Assembly: GCA_029858255.1 (NCBI GenBank)
Contig: JAOUFJ010000003.1
Location: 1 to 64,000 of the forward strand
Direction: 5' to 3'
Length of the DNA: 64,000 nucleotides
DNA from: a candidate division WOR-3 bacterium
GTDB lineage: Bacteria > Hydrothermota > Tepidihabitantia > SM23-42
How positions within the stretch are numbered: position 1 is the stretch's first letter; every line of letters starts with the position of its first letter. The notes beneath the pieces are model-generated. The model was not told where the DNA came from, ran no database searches, and was given only the letters and a program-made list of their open reading frames with translations. Below are positions 1 to 8,197 of the stretch, piece by piece. Both the position numbers and the translations under genes were made by a program.

Positions 1-2844
1 CAGACGGCAGAAATAGACGCCGCTACTCACGCTCCGGTTATGCTCGTCAAGTCCGGTCCAGACAATACTGTATGAACCGGGGCTTTGATGGGAATCAACG
101 AGGGTCTTTACCAATTGTCCGGCAATGTTATATATTCGCAAACGCGCGCGGCCAGCTGCATTGAGCTGGTAACTGATCACTGTCTGTTCACTGAAAGGAT
201 TGGGAATATTCTGCTCGAGAAGAACATCAAGATACACAACACCTTCCTTGGGTGTCTCAGCAATTCCCACTTCGCCAAAATCATTCATCACCTTCTCTGC
301 TGCTGTCCGTGCCTGGTCCTGATCCATGAAATACAGAGGAAAGGCGAAGAGTACGATATTGTAGTCATTACCCAGAGATCGCACTGCACACACAGCACCT
401 TCATATGAACTGCCATTATTACGCATGTCCATAGTGTAGACCGCCTCGCCAGGTGCAGCCGCCGTTAGTGATTCTATATACCGCAATACTCCGTTCCATG
501 TGCTGAAAGGTACTTTTGCAGTATCAACCTCAAGTCTCGGATAGCCCAGCAGACCATCGGCCGCCTGGAACGAATCAACTGGCATGGTTATCTCCACGTG
601 TGATATCCTCATATAATCATACATGAACGACCCGGGATTGAAGTTGAAGGGATATGCGGTAATACCTTCCAGGTTAGTCGTGGGCCGCCAGCCTACGAAC
701 CAAACATTACCACCGGCCTCGAGGTACTGAATGAAATCCTCGACATGCTCATCCGCATACTGCTGAGTGTAATCATCGGCATGCCATAACATCGATGAAT
801 ATGGTACAAAATCGGCAAGCACAGGTGCCTCTGCTGGACTTCCGTATTCGTACTCGGTGTGAGTGTAGTTAGACATTATGTAATTATAAAAAGCATCCTG
901 CAGACTATCAGGGGGATTCGTACCGTTGCTCGTTTCGTCGACAACCAGGATGCCTTGATCCAGCGTGATAGGCCGGCCGTAAGCCTCGACACTATATTCG
1001 CTGTAATTGCCGGCAAGGTCAAAAGCCCTAAGCGCATAGTAGTAACGGTTCGCACCGGAGAGCGGATAATCGGTGAATGTCGTATCGGTCAAGAGCGCTG
1101 TGTTCAGACTGTCGTATGTCGGGCTCTCATTGAGCCGGCAATAGAGCCTGTAGCCTGCCAGGTCGAGTTCGTCGTTCGGCAGCCAGTCGATCCTCACCCC
1201 TGATGAGACCGGTGTGGCAATGATCCCGGCCGGCGCGAAAGGAACCAGCCGCGGCGTGCATGTTACCTCATAGGATGCATAGCTCGGGTTACCATCAGAA
1301 TCCAGTGCCCTGACCGTCATGTAGTATGTAGAATCGTTCAACAACCCGGTGATTGTATCGATGTGACTCGATGCGCCCGATAAAAAGAGGCTGTCAATGT
1401 ATACCTCGCTCTGAAGACCCCAGCAAATCCTGTACCCGACCACATCATTCTCCGGACTGCTCGTCCAGCTCAGCTGCACATCGCTACCAGTCCCCAGGTC
1501 AAGAGCCAGTAAGTCCTCGACCGGGCCGGGGTACAACGACAGAACCGCTAGTGCTGCGACACCCGTCTTTATGATATCGGTGTAAAGAGTGGGAGACATC
1601 GTCGACAGTACATCTGTAGTATCATGATAATGTGGGTTGAAAAAGCTGCCAGCCCGCTCGGCCGCACCCACAGCTGGAAACCCATGGACCGCGAAAGGAT
1701 ACCAATCCGAGCCCCCTCCGGAAGTGACCCTGTATATCTCGAGGGGTGCTACGTAGGTCTGACCGACCTCATAAAACAAGTTGGAGAGCCAGAGCGGGGA
1801 TGAAGAACGACGCTGGATAATGCAATCGAGATTCGAGTCGTCCATATATCCGATCATATCGAAATTCAAAACCGCGCCGATATCAAGATCGAGGCTATCG
1901 GCATGCTCGGCATAATGATAACTGCCAATAAGACCAAGTTCTTCGGCTCCCCAGGTGATGAACTGCACCGTAGGGTCCCACGAATAATTGCGGAATATGC
2001 GCGCTGCTTCCATCGCCGCGACTGTACCCGATGCATTATCATCAGCACCGGGCGCATTCCAGCTAGCCAGCGTCGTATCCCACCAGACTATCGCATCATG
2101 ATGACCACCGATGACAACGATCCTGGATGGGATCACCGAGCCGGGCATCGTCGCGATCACGTTGCGCTCGTAACCGGACCCGGGCCAGTTAGTCGTCATG
2201 TAAAAACTGTCAAACGCGGTCGACAATCCCCAGGCGTTGAATTTCTGTGCCAGCCATTCAGAGGCCGCGAACGAACTGTCATGCAGGGCAAGCCTCGTTT
2301 TGAAATCCTGAAGCCGTTGGATATATGCGGTGATCGAATCCGTATTCACCTGGTCAACGATATTCTGGATGAATGGATCCCATCGAACTTCGTGTAATGG
2401 AACCATCTTGCTCAATACCTGGCGCCAGAATCTCTCTGGTAGTTGCTTTTTCCTCAGTGGTTGGAATCGGAGTGGCAGTTTATGCAACTCCACGTTTTGA
2501 TCCTCCGATATTTTGATGAGCGAAATATTGGTGCCCTGCCATAATATGTCACCGGGGATCGCTGATTCCAGATCGACAGGAACCTCACTCAAGTAGTAAA
2601 TCCCCGACCATGGTGAGTAGTCAATGACCTCAACGACATACCCATCTGCCCGCAGTGCAACCATATCCGTCTCGATGATTTCGGCAACTGCCTTATTATC
2701 GATGAACTCATACGTGGGATATTTCTTTTCCAGCCAATTCTCGATGCGGGTGTTATCACCAAGTTCGACCGTAACAAGCACCGGCTGTGCCTGCATAGAT
2801 CCTACAGCGAGACAAAAAATAAAAAAACCAAATGCCTTCTTCAC
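1..2844 (-). CDS. Secreted M28-family zinc aminopeptidase with fibronectin III-like and FlgD-like domains (3' end outside window)
   Basis: A reading frame of 948 codons is open from a GTG at 2844 to base 1 with no stop, so the C-terminus is cut off by the window edge. The GTG follows a strong GAGGAGGT ribosome site. Residues 1-20 look like a signal peptide. An M28 peptidase domain shows the expected metal-ligand series: HHD near residue 246, GADDNASGT near 266, a Glu-Glu pair near 300, NFDMIGY near 330 and a late His near 405. Two fibronectin III-like segments follow, then a long region, then a FlgD-like tail (PNPFSEQTVISYQL, later SSGVYFCRL) typical of exported proteins in this kind of genome. 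It is a paralogue of the M28 protein at 5549-7141. Probably extracellular or surface-bound peptide degradation; the substrate is unknown. Confidence 0.9.
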   Translation of the reverse strand, partial: MKKAFGFFIFCLAVGSMQAQPVLVTVELGDNTRIENWLEKKYPTYEFIDNKAVAEIIETDMVALRADGYVVEVIDYSPWSGIYYLSEVPVDLESAIPGDILWQGTNISLIKISEDQNVELHKLPLRFQPLRKKQLPERFWRQVLSKMVPLHEVRWDPFIQNIVDQVNTDSITAYIQRLQDFKTRLALHDSSFAASEWLAQKFNAWGLSTAFDSFYMTTNWPGSGYERNVIATMPGSVIPSRIVVIGGHHDAIVWWDTTLASWNAPGADDNASGTVAAMEAARIFRNYSWDPTVQFITWGAEELGLIGSYHYAEHADSLDLDIGAVLNFDMIGYMDDSNLDCIIQRRSSSPLWLSNLFYEVGQTYVAPLEIYRVTSGGGSDWYPFAVHGFPAVGAAERAGSFFNPHYHDTTDVLSTMSPTLYTDIIKTGVAALAVLSLYPGPVEDLLALDLGTGSDVQLSWTSSPENDVVGYRICWGLQSEVYIDSLFLSGASSHIDTITGLLNDSTYYMTVRALDSDGNPSYASYEVTCTPRLVPFAPAGIIATPVSSGVRIDWLPNDELDLAGYRLYCRLNESPTYDSLNTALLTDTTFTDYPLSGANRYYYALRAFDLAGNYSEYSVEAYGRPITLDQGILVVDETSNGTNPPDSLQDAFYNYIMSNYTHTEYEYGSPAEAPVLADFVPYSSMLWHADDYTQQYADEHVEDFIQYLEAGGNVWFVGWRPTTNLEGITAYPFNFNPGSFMYDYMRISHVEITMPVDSFQAADGLLGYPRLEVDTAKVPFSTWNGVLRYIESLTAAAPGEAVYTMDMRNNGSSYEGAVCAVRSLGNDYNIVLFAFPLYFMDQDQARTAAEKVMNDFGEVGIAETPKEGVVYLDVLLEQNIPNPFSEQTVISYQLNAAGRARLRIYNIAGQLVKTLVDSHQSPGSYSIVWTGLDEHNRSVSSGVYFCRL

Positions 2845-3015
2845 TGATACCTCCTCAAGTATTGTGAATAATATAGAAAAAATACGTCGATTGTTGGCAA
2901 GAGAATATACAAAATTTCCATATTATATTGACTAATGAAGCAGAGTCAAGAGACGATCAGCAGCCAATAGCTCTCACCCTGCTGAAACAATACTCACGGA
3001 ACGCTCCTCCCGTGC

Positions 3016-3882
3016 TCATTTAAAAATCTCTGCCGCGTGATAGGATGAGCGTACCAGCGGTCCGCTGATAACGTGTTTTATTCCGATGCTCTGTCCAATA
3101 TGCACGAACTTGCCGAACTCATCAGGCGAGTAATACCTCTGCACTGGAACATGTTTTATGGTAGGCTGCAAGTATTGACCGATCGTTACGATATCGACAC
3201 CGGCATCTTTCAGATCGCCCAGGGTTTCGGTTATTTCATGGTCCTCTTCACTCAGACCCACCATGACCCCGCTTTTTGTGATCATTTGCCGGTTCAATTC
3301 CTTACATTTTCTGAGCACACTCAAAGACGTCTCATAACCGCAACGTCGATCCCTGACAAATGGTGTAAGCCGTCTTACCGTCTCCACATTATGCCCTACC
3401 ACAAAGGGCCTCGCATCCAAGATTTTCTTAAGACATTCTGCGTTGTCACTGAAATCCGGGATGAGAGCTTCAACTTTCACATCGGGATTTTTCTCTGCAA
3501 TCTTCTCTATCGTATTTGCATAATGTTGACTGCCAAAATCATCGAGGTCATCACGGTCGACCGATGTGATGACAACGTATTTCAATCCAAGGGATCTTAT
3601 GACCTCGGCAACATGATCTGCTTCTTGAGGGTCCAGTAGCCCCTTCGGGTCTCCGGTTCTCACGGCACAGAACCGGCAAGAACGTGTGCAAACCTTACCG
3701 AGTATCATAACGGTCGCGCTCTTTTGCTTCCAGCACTCCGAGATATTGGGACAACGTGCTTCCTGACAGACCGTTGAAAGATTGTTTTTCTGGAGGATGC
3801 GATATATGGATTTATACTCGTCCCCGGACGGGATCTTTATCTTTAACCAGTCCGGCTTTTTCAAATAATCTCTTCTAAACAT
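3016..3882 (-). CDS. lipA: Lipoyl synthase LipA
   Basis: This radical SAM enzyme inserts two sulfurs into protein-bound octanoyl groups to make lipoate. All cluster ligands are visible: the auxiliary-cluster cysteines C39, C44 and C50 (CQEARCPNISEC), the radical SAM motif CTRSCRFC at 65-72, and the C-terminal RSSYHA whose serine binds the auxiliary cluster. At 288 residues it is normal length. It overlaps the 3' end of lipB by 22 nt, so the two are translationally coupled. ATG 3882 has a poor ribosome site. A TTG at 3864, overlapping the lipB stop and preceded by AGAAGAG, is an alternative start. Confidence 0.95.
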   Translation of the reverse strand: MFRRDYLKKPDWLKIKIPSGDEYKSIYRILQKNNLSTVCQEARCPNISECWKQKSATVMILGKVCTRSCRFCAVRTGDPKGLLDPQEADHVAEVIRSLGLKYVVITSVDRDDLDDFGSQHYANTIEKIAEKNPDVKVEALIPDFSDNAECLKKILDARPFVVGHNVETVRRLTPFVRDRRCGYETSLSVLRKCKELNRQMITKSGVMVGLSEEDHEITETLGDLKDAGVDIVTIGQYLQPTIKHVPVQRYYSPDEFGKFVHIGQSIGIKHVISGPLVRSSYHAAEIFK

Positions 3883-4520
3883 ACTTGCTTAACGTCCTGA
3901 TCGAAGGTCAAACCAAAACTTCTGATGATGCTCTTCTTGACTTCGTTCATCGGAATTTTCTTTCCCAATATCCTTTGCATAGAAGTCATTTCGACGTTCT
4001 TCAATCCGCAAGGCACGATCAGATCAAAGTAACTCAAATCTGTATTGACGTTCAAGGCAAAACCATGAAAACTAACCCACTTCTTGACCGCGATGCCGAT
4101 CGAACAGACCTTGCCCCAATCGGTCCAGACCCCTATCATATCTTCCTTCTTGTATCCCTCTATGCCAAAACCGTGCAGGGTTGCGATTATTGCCTCTTCC
4201 ATTCCAGTGATAAATGGCTTGATGCCGGCAAGCCCGTCGTGCACATTGAATATCGGATAACCTACTAATTGACCCGGGCCATGATAAGTCGCGTCTCCTC
4301 CACGCTCAATATGATAGAAATCGACGTCCTTCTCCTTCAAGAATTCTTCCGGGAAAAGCACATTGCTCTCTTGCCCGCTCTTTCCCATGGTGATTACTGG
4401 ATTGTGTTCAACGAGGAGCAGGGTATTGGGTAATTCTTCATTGACCCGTTTCTCGTGGATGGTTTTCTGGAGTTCCCAAACCTCTTTGTAATCTCTATCG
4501 CCTAAATCCAATACATACAC
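3861..4520 (-). CDS. lipB: Octanoyl-ACP:protein N-octanoyltransferase LipB
   Basis: LipB transfers octanoate from acyl carrier protein to lipoyl domains, the step before LipA. The protein has the family signature GGDATYHGPGQLVGYP, the lysine-bearing GKVCSIGIAVKKW segment and the catalytic cysteine in VPCGLKN. Length (219 aa) is typical. The GTG start at 4520 has an AGAAGGTG ribosome site 5 nt upstream. The gene lies 40 nt after the BFD-like gene and overlaps lipA, so the three probably share one transcript. With lipA it gives a complete de novo lipoylation route. Confidence 0.94.
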   Translation of the reverse strand: MYVLDLGDRDYKEVWELQKTIHEKRVNEELPNTLLLVEHNPVITMGKSGQESNVLFPEEFLKEKDVDFYHIERGGDATYHGPGQLVGYPIFNVHDGLAGIKPFITGMEEAIIATLHGFGIEGYKKEDMIGVWTDWGKVCSIGIAVKKWVSFHGFALNVNTDLSYFDLIVPCGLKNVEMTSMQRILGKKIPMNEVKKSIIRSFGLTFDQDVKQVCLEEII

Positions 4521-4560
4521 TAAAACACCTTCTTTGCTTCAGTTCTGCCTGATCGAATCG

Positions 4561-4818
4561 TTACTCTTTTTCAGCCGTGGCGCTGATCGGAATGGGTTTG
4601 ACCGGCGGCCGAAAGGTCGGCTGCGCGATCTTCTCAACAGGCATATTGAGTTCCCGCGAAAGGATCTTGGCGATATGCCTGCGGCAGCCTTTGCCCTGGC
4701 ACAGCCCCATCGTTACCCGAAGAATTCTCTTCAGGTCATCCATGGTTTGATACCCTTCTTTAATTTTCTGAACTATCTCTTCCTCGGTAATGTCCTCACA
4801 ACGACAGATTATTTTCAT
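4561..4818 (-). CDS. BFD-like [2Fe-2S]-binding protein
   Basis: A small protein (85 aa) made almost entirely of a bacterioferritin-associated-ferredoxin-type domain. Ligand candidates C5 and C7 (CRC) and C40 and C45 (CQGKGC) match the C-x-C ... C-x4-C pattern. In many genomes this domain is a subunit or fused part of FAD-dependent amino-acid, glycerol-3-phosphate or opine dehydrogenases, but no such oxidoreductase is nearby. ATG 4818 was chosen because a TTGACT-N16-TAGAAT promoter ends 5 nt before it, giving a leaderless message. Upstream in-frame ATGs at 4860 and 4890 would add residues lying over that promoter. Its divergent neighbour at 5062 encodes another iron-sulfur protein. Confidence 0.8.
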   Translation of the reverse strand: MKIICRCEDITEEEIVQKIKEGYQTMDDLKRILRVTMGLCQGKGCRRHIAKILSRELNMPVEKIAQPTFRPPVKPIPISATAEKE

Positions 4819-4823
4819 GGAGT

Positions 4824-4851
4824 ATTCTAACCGAAATTTCGTCTGAGTCAA
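4824..4851 (-). promoter_or_regulatory. Promoter of the BFD-lipB-lipA unit (leaderless)
   Basis: On the minus strand, TTGACT (4851-4846), a 16-nt spacer and TAGAAT (4829-4824) lie 5 nt before ATG 4818. No ribosome-binding site separates them. Confidence 0.65.
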
Positions 4852-5025
4852 GCCGGTCATAATCTCTTCCCGCTTTGGATTTTCCACCATAGAGTATATA
4901 GTTGTTGTTTTTTTACCTGTGCTCTATCCAACTCGCTGCTCAGAACCAACACAAACTGGATTTCTTGTCTGAACGTTCTCATCAACCACAGAATCAGACA
5001 ACTGGATCTCACCATACCGTCAATG

Positions 5026-5053
5026 TTGACGCCGAGCGTTTTTTGTGTATCAT
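5026..5053 (+). promoter_or_regulatory. Promoter of the 4Fe-4S protein gene
   Basis: TTGACG (5026-5031), a 16-nt spacer and TATCAT (5048-5053) lie 8 nt before ATG 5062. The leader would be at most a few nucleotides, with no Shine-Dalgarno sequence. It is back to back with the divergent promoter at 4824-4851. Confidence 0.55.
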
Positions 5054-5061
5054 TTAAAATC

Positions 5062-5508
5062 ATGGAAACCCAGGCGTCGACGGAGCGTAGAAATTCCGGC
5101 CCATACGTCGTTATCGAATGTCCAGAAAAAATACCGTGCGATCCTTGTGTTGATGCGTGTCCGAATAATGCCATATCCATGCCCGGCTCAATAATCGAAC
5201 TGCCACAGATCGATTATGAAAAATGCACCGGGTGCCTGGTGTGCATTCCCAGATGTCCCGGCCTGGCGATATTCGTCGTCGATGAAACACCAGAAGACCA
5301 TTCAATTGTCTACATACCGTATGAATTTCTGCCCAGGCCTAAGAAAGGCGATACTGCCAAGGGCCTTGACCGTGAAGGAAAAGAACGGTGTGAAGTGAAA
5401 ATCACCAGGGTCATCGATGCTAAGAAATTCGACCGTTGCGCGATCGTCGGGTTTTCAGCACCAAAAGAATTGGCTCACGAAATCAGGGGAATTCGACTTT
5501 GTGAGTAA
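5062..5508 (+). CDS. Two-cluster 4Fe-4S ferredoxin-like protein
   Basis: The N-terminal half carries two [4Fe-4S] sites: C-x5-C-x2-C-x3-CP in ECPEKIPCDPCVDACP, then the classic CTGCLVCIPRCP. The remaining ~75 residues are a family-specific tail without further cysteine clusters. Proteins of this layout are known as electron-transfer subunits of multi-subunit FAD dehydrogenases, commonly beside a BFD-domain partner. Here the BFD-like gene is divergent and the catalytic subunit is absent. ATG 5062 is favoured over ATG 5023 because the promoter -35 and spacer sit between them. The M28 peptidase gene follows 40 nt downstream. Confidence 0.82.
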   Translation: METQASTERRNSGPYVVIECPEKIPCDPCVDACPNNAISMPGSIIELPQIDYEKCTGCLVCIPRCPGLAIFVVDETPEDHSIVYIPYEFLPRPKKGDTAKGLDREGKERCEVKITRVIDAKKFDRCAIVGFSAPKELAHEIRGIRLCE

Positions 5509-5548
5509 CTTATTCGATCAATTATTGTCTAAATAAATGAGGTGAAAA

Positions 5549-7141
5549 ATGATGAAAAAAGTCTTATCTTTATTGGCAGTAACCCTCGTCTTTGCGATAG
5601 CGGACGAGTATCTTATCAGGGTCGATCTTGACCAAACAGGATTTGCTCCCCTCGCAGAGCAGGAGTTGAAGATCCTGGCAGAATTCGAAAACTCGGCGAT
5701 CGTCTTGCATGAGGCGACTGAACTCGAAGATATCTCGTCGCTTAATTATTATATACTCGACACTGGACTACAAGAGGGCCAGTATTACATTGCACGTCCG
5801 ATGGAGAAAAACACGGACCTGACACAATTCGCAGATATCCTGACCCGGGACGGTGATGACTACCTGCTAAAGGTACATCCTGGCATGCTGGAATCGCTCC
5901 TTGACCACAAGGTAATGGTCAAACGTCTAACTTTCACGCCGATGGTCCTCAGGAGTGAGGCAGATTTTCCATCGGTACGCTACGACCAAACTGTTCAAGA
6001 CATCGTGGACCTTGTCGATGCCGACAGCATAATAGCGAAAGTGCAGAGAATGCAGGATTTCCAGACGAGACTGTCGACACATGATTCTTGCATGGCCGCG
6101 GCTAACTGGATCTTCAGTAAGTTTGACTCGATCGGATGCGACTCGATCTATTTTCAGAATCATACCAGCGGTCACGCGCCGAATGTCATTGCCGTCAAAC
6201 ACGGCACCGTCTACCCTGATTCGATATATGCAGTGATATGCGGACACTTTGACTCTTATGCCTTCTACTCGCCCAACTTAGCACCGGGCGCGGATGACAA
6301 TGCAAGCGGCACGTCGGCAGTACTGGAGGCGGCGCGGGTGATGAGCAATTATGATTTTGAGTATTCGATCCGCTACATAGCATTTTCCGGCGAAGAAATG
6401 GGAATGTATGGAAGCGAATATTACGCTGCGATCGCTCGAATTGCGGGTGACAGCATTCTTGGAGTGATCAACGGCGACATGCTCGCGTATGTCGATATGC
6501 AGCCCGAGTCGCTCGAGGTAATTGCAAAACCGACCAACCCGCCGTGCGAACCCTTTGCTGACTTCTTCATCGCCGCAGCAGACACCTATACTACGCTCAC
6601 GACACACAAACAGCTCTCTTCAACCATGGTCTATTCAGACCACGCGTCATTCTGGGATCAGGGCTATGTTGCGCTGTGCAACATCGAAGACTGGGATTAT
6701 GGAACGAACAATCCATTCGTTCACACACCAGGCGATAGTATCGGCGCCGGATTCAATGACCTCGCATTTTGTACCGAAGCGACCAAGGCGGAAATCGCGG
6801 CACTGGCATTACTCGCAGTCCCCACCGGTACAGGAATCGAGGAGCTGACAAAGGACCAGTCGGGAAGCACAGGAATGGTTATACGACCGACCATCGGTAA
6901 TGCGCTCTTCACGATCTCGTTTACGGTACAGGCAGCAAGTCTAGAAGGTCTAACGATCCATGATGTGGCCGGACGTGTGGTGAAAAATATCCCCACACAA
7001 TCATCTGAAATCGGCAATCTCTTATCGGTAAAATGGGATGGTACGGACAATTCCGGGAAGAAACTCCCCGGCGGCATTTACTTCGTCAGAATTGCGGATG
7101 GATTATCGACGCAGACCGCCAAATTGATTTTGATGCACTAA
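5549..7141 (+). CDS. Secreted M28-family zinc aminopeptidase with FlgD-like tail
   Basis: The 530-aa protein has a signal peptide (about residues 1-18), an N-terminal propeptide-like region and an M28 domain. The metal-ligand series is complete: GHFDSY near 231, GADDNASGT near 247, a Glu-Glu pair near 281, NGDML near 309 and FVHTPGDS near 391. The last ~85 residues form a FlgD-like Ig tail (LTIHDVAGRVVKN ... PGGIYFVRI). It shares the region just before the catalytic domain (QDF-TRL-THDS) with the peptidase at 1-2844, so the two are paralogues. A GAGGTG ribosome site serves tandem ATGs at 5549 and 5552; 5552 has the better spacing. Probably exported peptide scavenging. Confidence 0.9.
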   Translation: MMKKVLSLLAVTLVFAIADEYLIRVDLDQTGFAPLAEQELKILAEFENSAIVLHEATELEDISSLNYYILDTGLQEGQYYIARPMEKNTDLTQFADILTRDGDDYLLKVHPGMLESLLDHKVMVKRLTFTPMVLRSEADFPSVRYDQTVQDIVDLVDADSIIAKVQRMQDFQTRLSTHDSCMAAANWIFSKFDSIGCDSIYFQNHTSGHAPNVIAVKHGTVYPDSIYAVICGHFDSYAFYSPNLAPGADDNASGTSAVLEAARVMSNYDFEYSIRYIAFSGEEMGMYGSEYYAAIARIAGDSILGVINGDMLAYVDMQPESLEVIAKPTNPPCEPFADFFIAAADTYTTLTTHKQLSSTMVYSDHASFWDQGYVALCNIEDWDYGTNNPFVHTPGDSIGAGFNDLAFCTEATKAEIAALALLAVPTGTGIEELTKDQSGSTGMVIRPTIGNALFTISFTVQAASLEGLTIHDVAGRVVKNIPTQSSEIGNLLSVKWDGTDNSGKKLPGGIYFVRIADGLSTQTAKLILMH

Positions 7142-7180
7142 AAAGAAACTGACAGGATACAAACAAGGTGGAGTGGTCGA

Positions 7181-7423
7181 TTAGGGGTTCTCTTCCTCTA
7201 TCCAGTTTTTTATTTCTTCCTTACTCGGTATTCTCCCGGAACACTTGATCTTGCCGTTAATGACGAGTCCGGGCGTCGCCATGATCTTGTATTCCATTAT
7301 CTTCTTGATGTCCGTGACTTTCTGAACATCAGCCGCGATGTTCAGACCGGCGAGAACATCGATCGTTCTCTTTTCCACCTCATTGCATCTTGGACAACCA
7401 GGACCTAAAATTCTTATCTCCAT
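7181..7423 (-). CDS. Small thioredoxin-like protein (redox-active disulfide protein 2 family)
   Basis: An 80-aa thioredoxin-fold protein with a CPRC active site at residues 10-13 and the cis-proline loop MATPGLVING. It has no signal peptide and should be cytoplasmic. The family is often found next to arsR and ArsP-type permeases, and it is the last gene of such a cluster here. A perfect AAGGAGGT ribosome site precedes the ATG. With CcdA and the thioredoxin fusion upstream, a role in passing reducing power across the membrane is a reasonable inference. Confidence 0.85.
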   Translation of the reverse strand: MEIRILGPGCPRCNEVEKRTIDVLAGLNIAADVQKVTDIKKIMEYKIMATPGLVINGKIKCSGRIPSKEEIKNWIEEENP

Positions 7424-7440
7424 AATACCTCCTTCGTAGA

Positions 7441-7490
7441 AATGCCTAAGTACCTAAACACCTAAATGCCGGAATACCTGAATGCCTAAA
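7441..7490. repeat. Short degenerate tandem repeat, unit about TGCCTAAA/TACCTAAA
   Basis: About six imperfect copies of an 8-nt unit (TGCCTAAG, TACCTAAA, CACCTAAA, TGCCGGAA, TACCTGAA, TGCCTAAA) fill most of the gap between ccdA and the small thioredoxin gene. On the minus strand the unit reads TTTAGGCA. No gene or hairpin was found in it. Confidence 0.6.
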
Positions 7491-7495
7491 GAACA

Positions 7496-8194
7496 TTAGG
7501 ATGTGATTATTAGATAAATACCGCCGAGGATAACCAGAATGCCACATATCTTTCTCACAATGAGAGCACCCCTTGACCGCTCAGTCCAGTTTAAATAATG
7601 AGTAACGGTTTCGGTCAATGAACCGGCAAGGACGATTATTGAGCAATGCCCGATACCATAGGCGAGCAACAACCCGATCGCAAAAAACGATCTCTCGGCG
7701 GCGACCTTGAAAACAACACCAAGCATCGGTGCCATGTACGCAAAGGTGCAAGGCCCAAGGGCAAGACCAAAAATCAATCCGATAATAAACGCTCCAATCA
7801 GACCCTTGCGTTTCATCTGCCTGCCCCCTGATCCTGACCAAGGTAACCGAAAGACATCCAGCAGATGCAAGCCAATGACAAAAAATATCACCGCGACAAA
7901 ATAATTGCCGATCGCACCAATATCGCCGAGCATACGTCCAGCAAAGGCGGTAATCAAACCTACCAATGCTATGGTCACCAGGATGCCGGTGGCGAAGAGT
8001 ACTGAAATCCAAAAAGCCCTTTTAACTGATATCCGTCCCTGCTCATCGACGTAGCCAACGATCAAGGGAATGCTAGCAAGGTGGCAAGGGCTTAAAACAA
8101 TGCTGAGGATACCCCAGATAAAGGATGCGCTTACGGCAATAACAGGATTGCCCTCAATTGCCTTTGTTAACCACGTAAGAAGCTCAATGATCAT
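7496..8194 (-). CDS. ccdA: CcdA/DsbD-type transmembrane thiol-disulfide carrier
   Basis: A six-helix membrane protein (232 aa) of the CcdA family, which carries electrons from cytoplasmic thioredoxin to extracytoplasmic thioredoxins. The paired conserved cysteines are seen in LSPCHLASIP in helix 1 and LGPCTFAYMAP in helix 4. It starts 3 nt after the stop of the SurA-like/thioredoxin fusion, and GTGGAG serves as ribosome site. Position inside the arsenic cluster suggests it reduces the CIPC thioredoxin domain of its neighbour. A general cytochrome c role is possible, but no cytochrome genes are nearby. Confidence 0.88.
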   Translation of the reverse strand: MIIELLTWLTKAIEGNPVIAVSASFIWGILSIVLSPCHLASIPLIVGYVDEQGRISVKRAFWISVLFATGILVTIALVGLITAFAGRMLGDIGAIGNYFVAVIFFVIGLHLLDVFRLPWSGSGGRQMKRKGLIGAFIIGLIFGLALGPCTFAYMAPMLGVVFKVAAERSFFAIGLLLAYGIGHCSIIVLAGSLTETVTHYLNWTERSRGALIVRKICGILVILGGIYLIITS

Positions 8195-8197
8195 CAA

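Noticed and set aside
7441-7490. CRISPR-like array
   Set aside because: Units are 8 nt, degenerate and without spacers; no cas genes are in the window.
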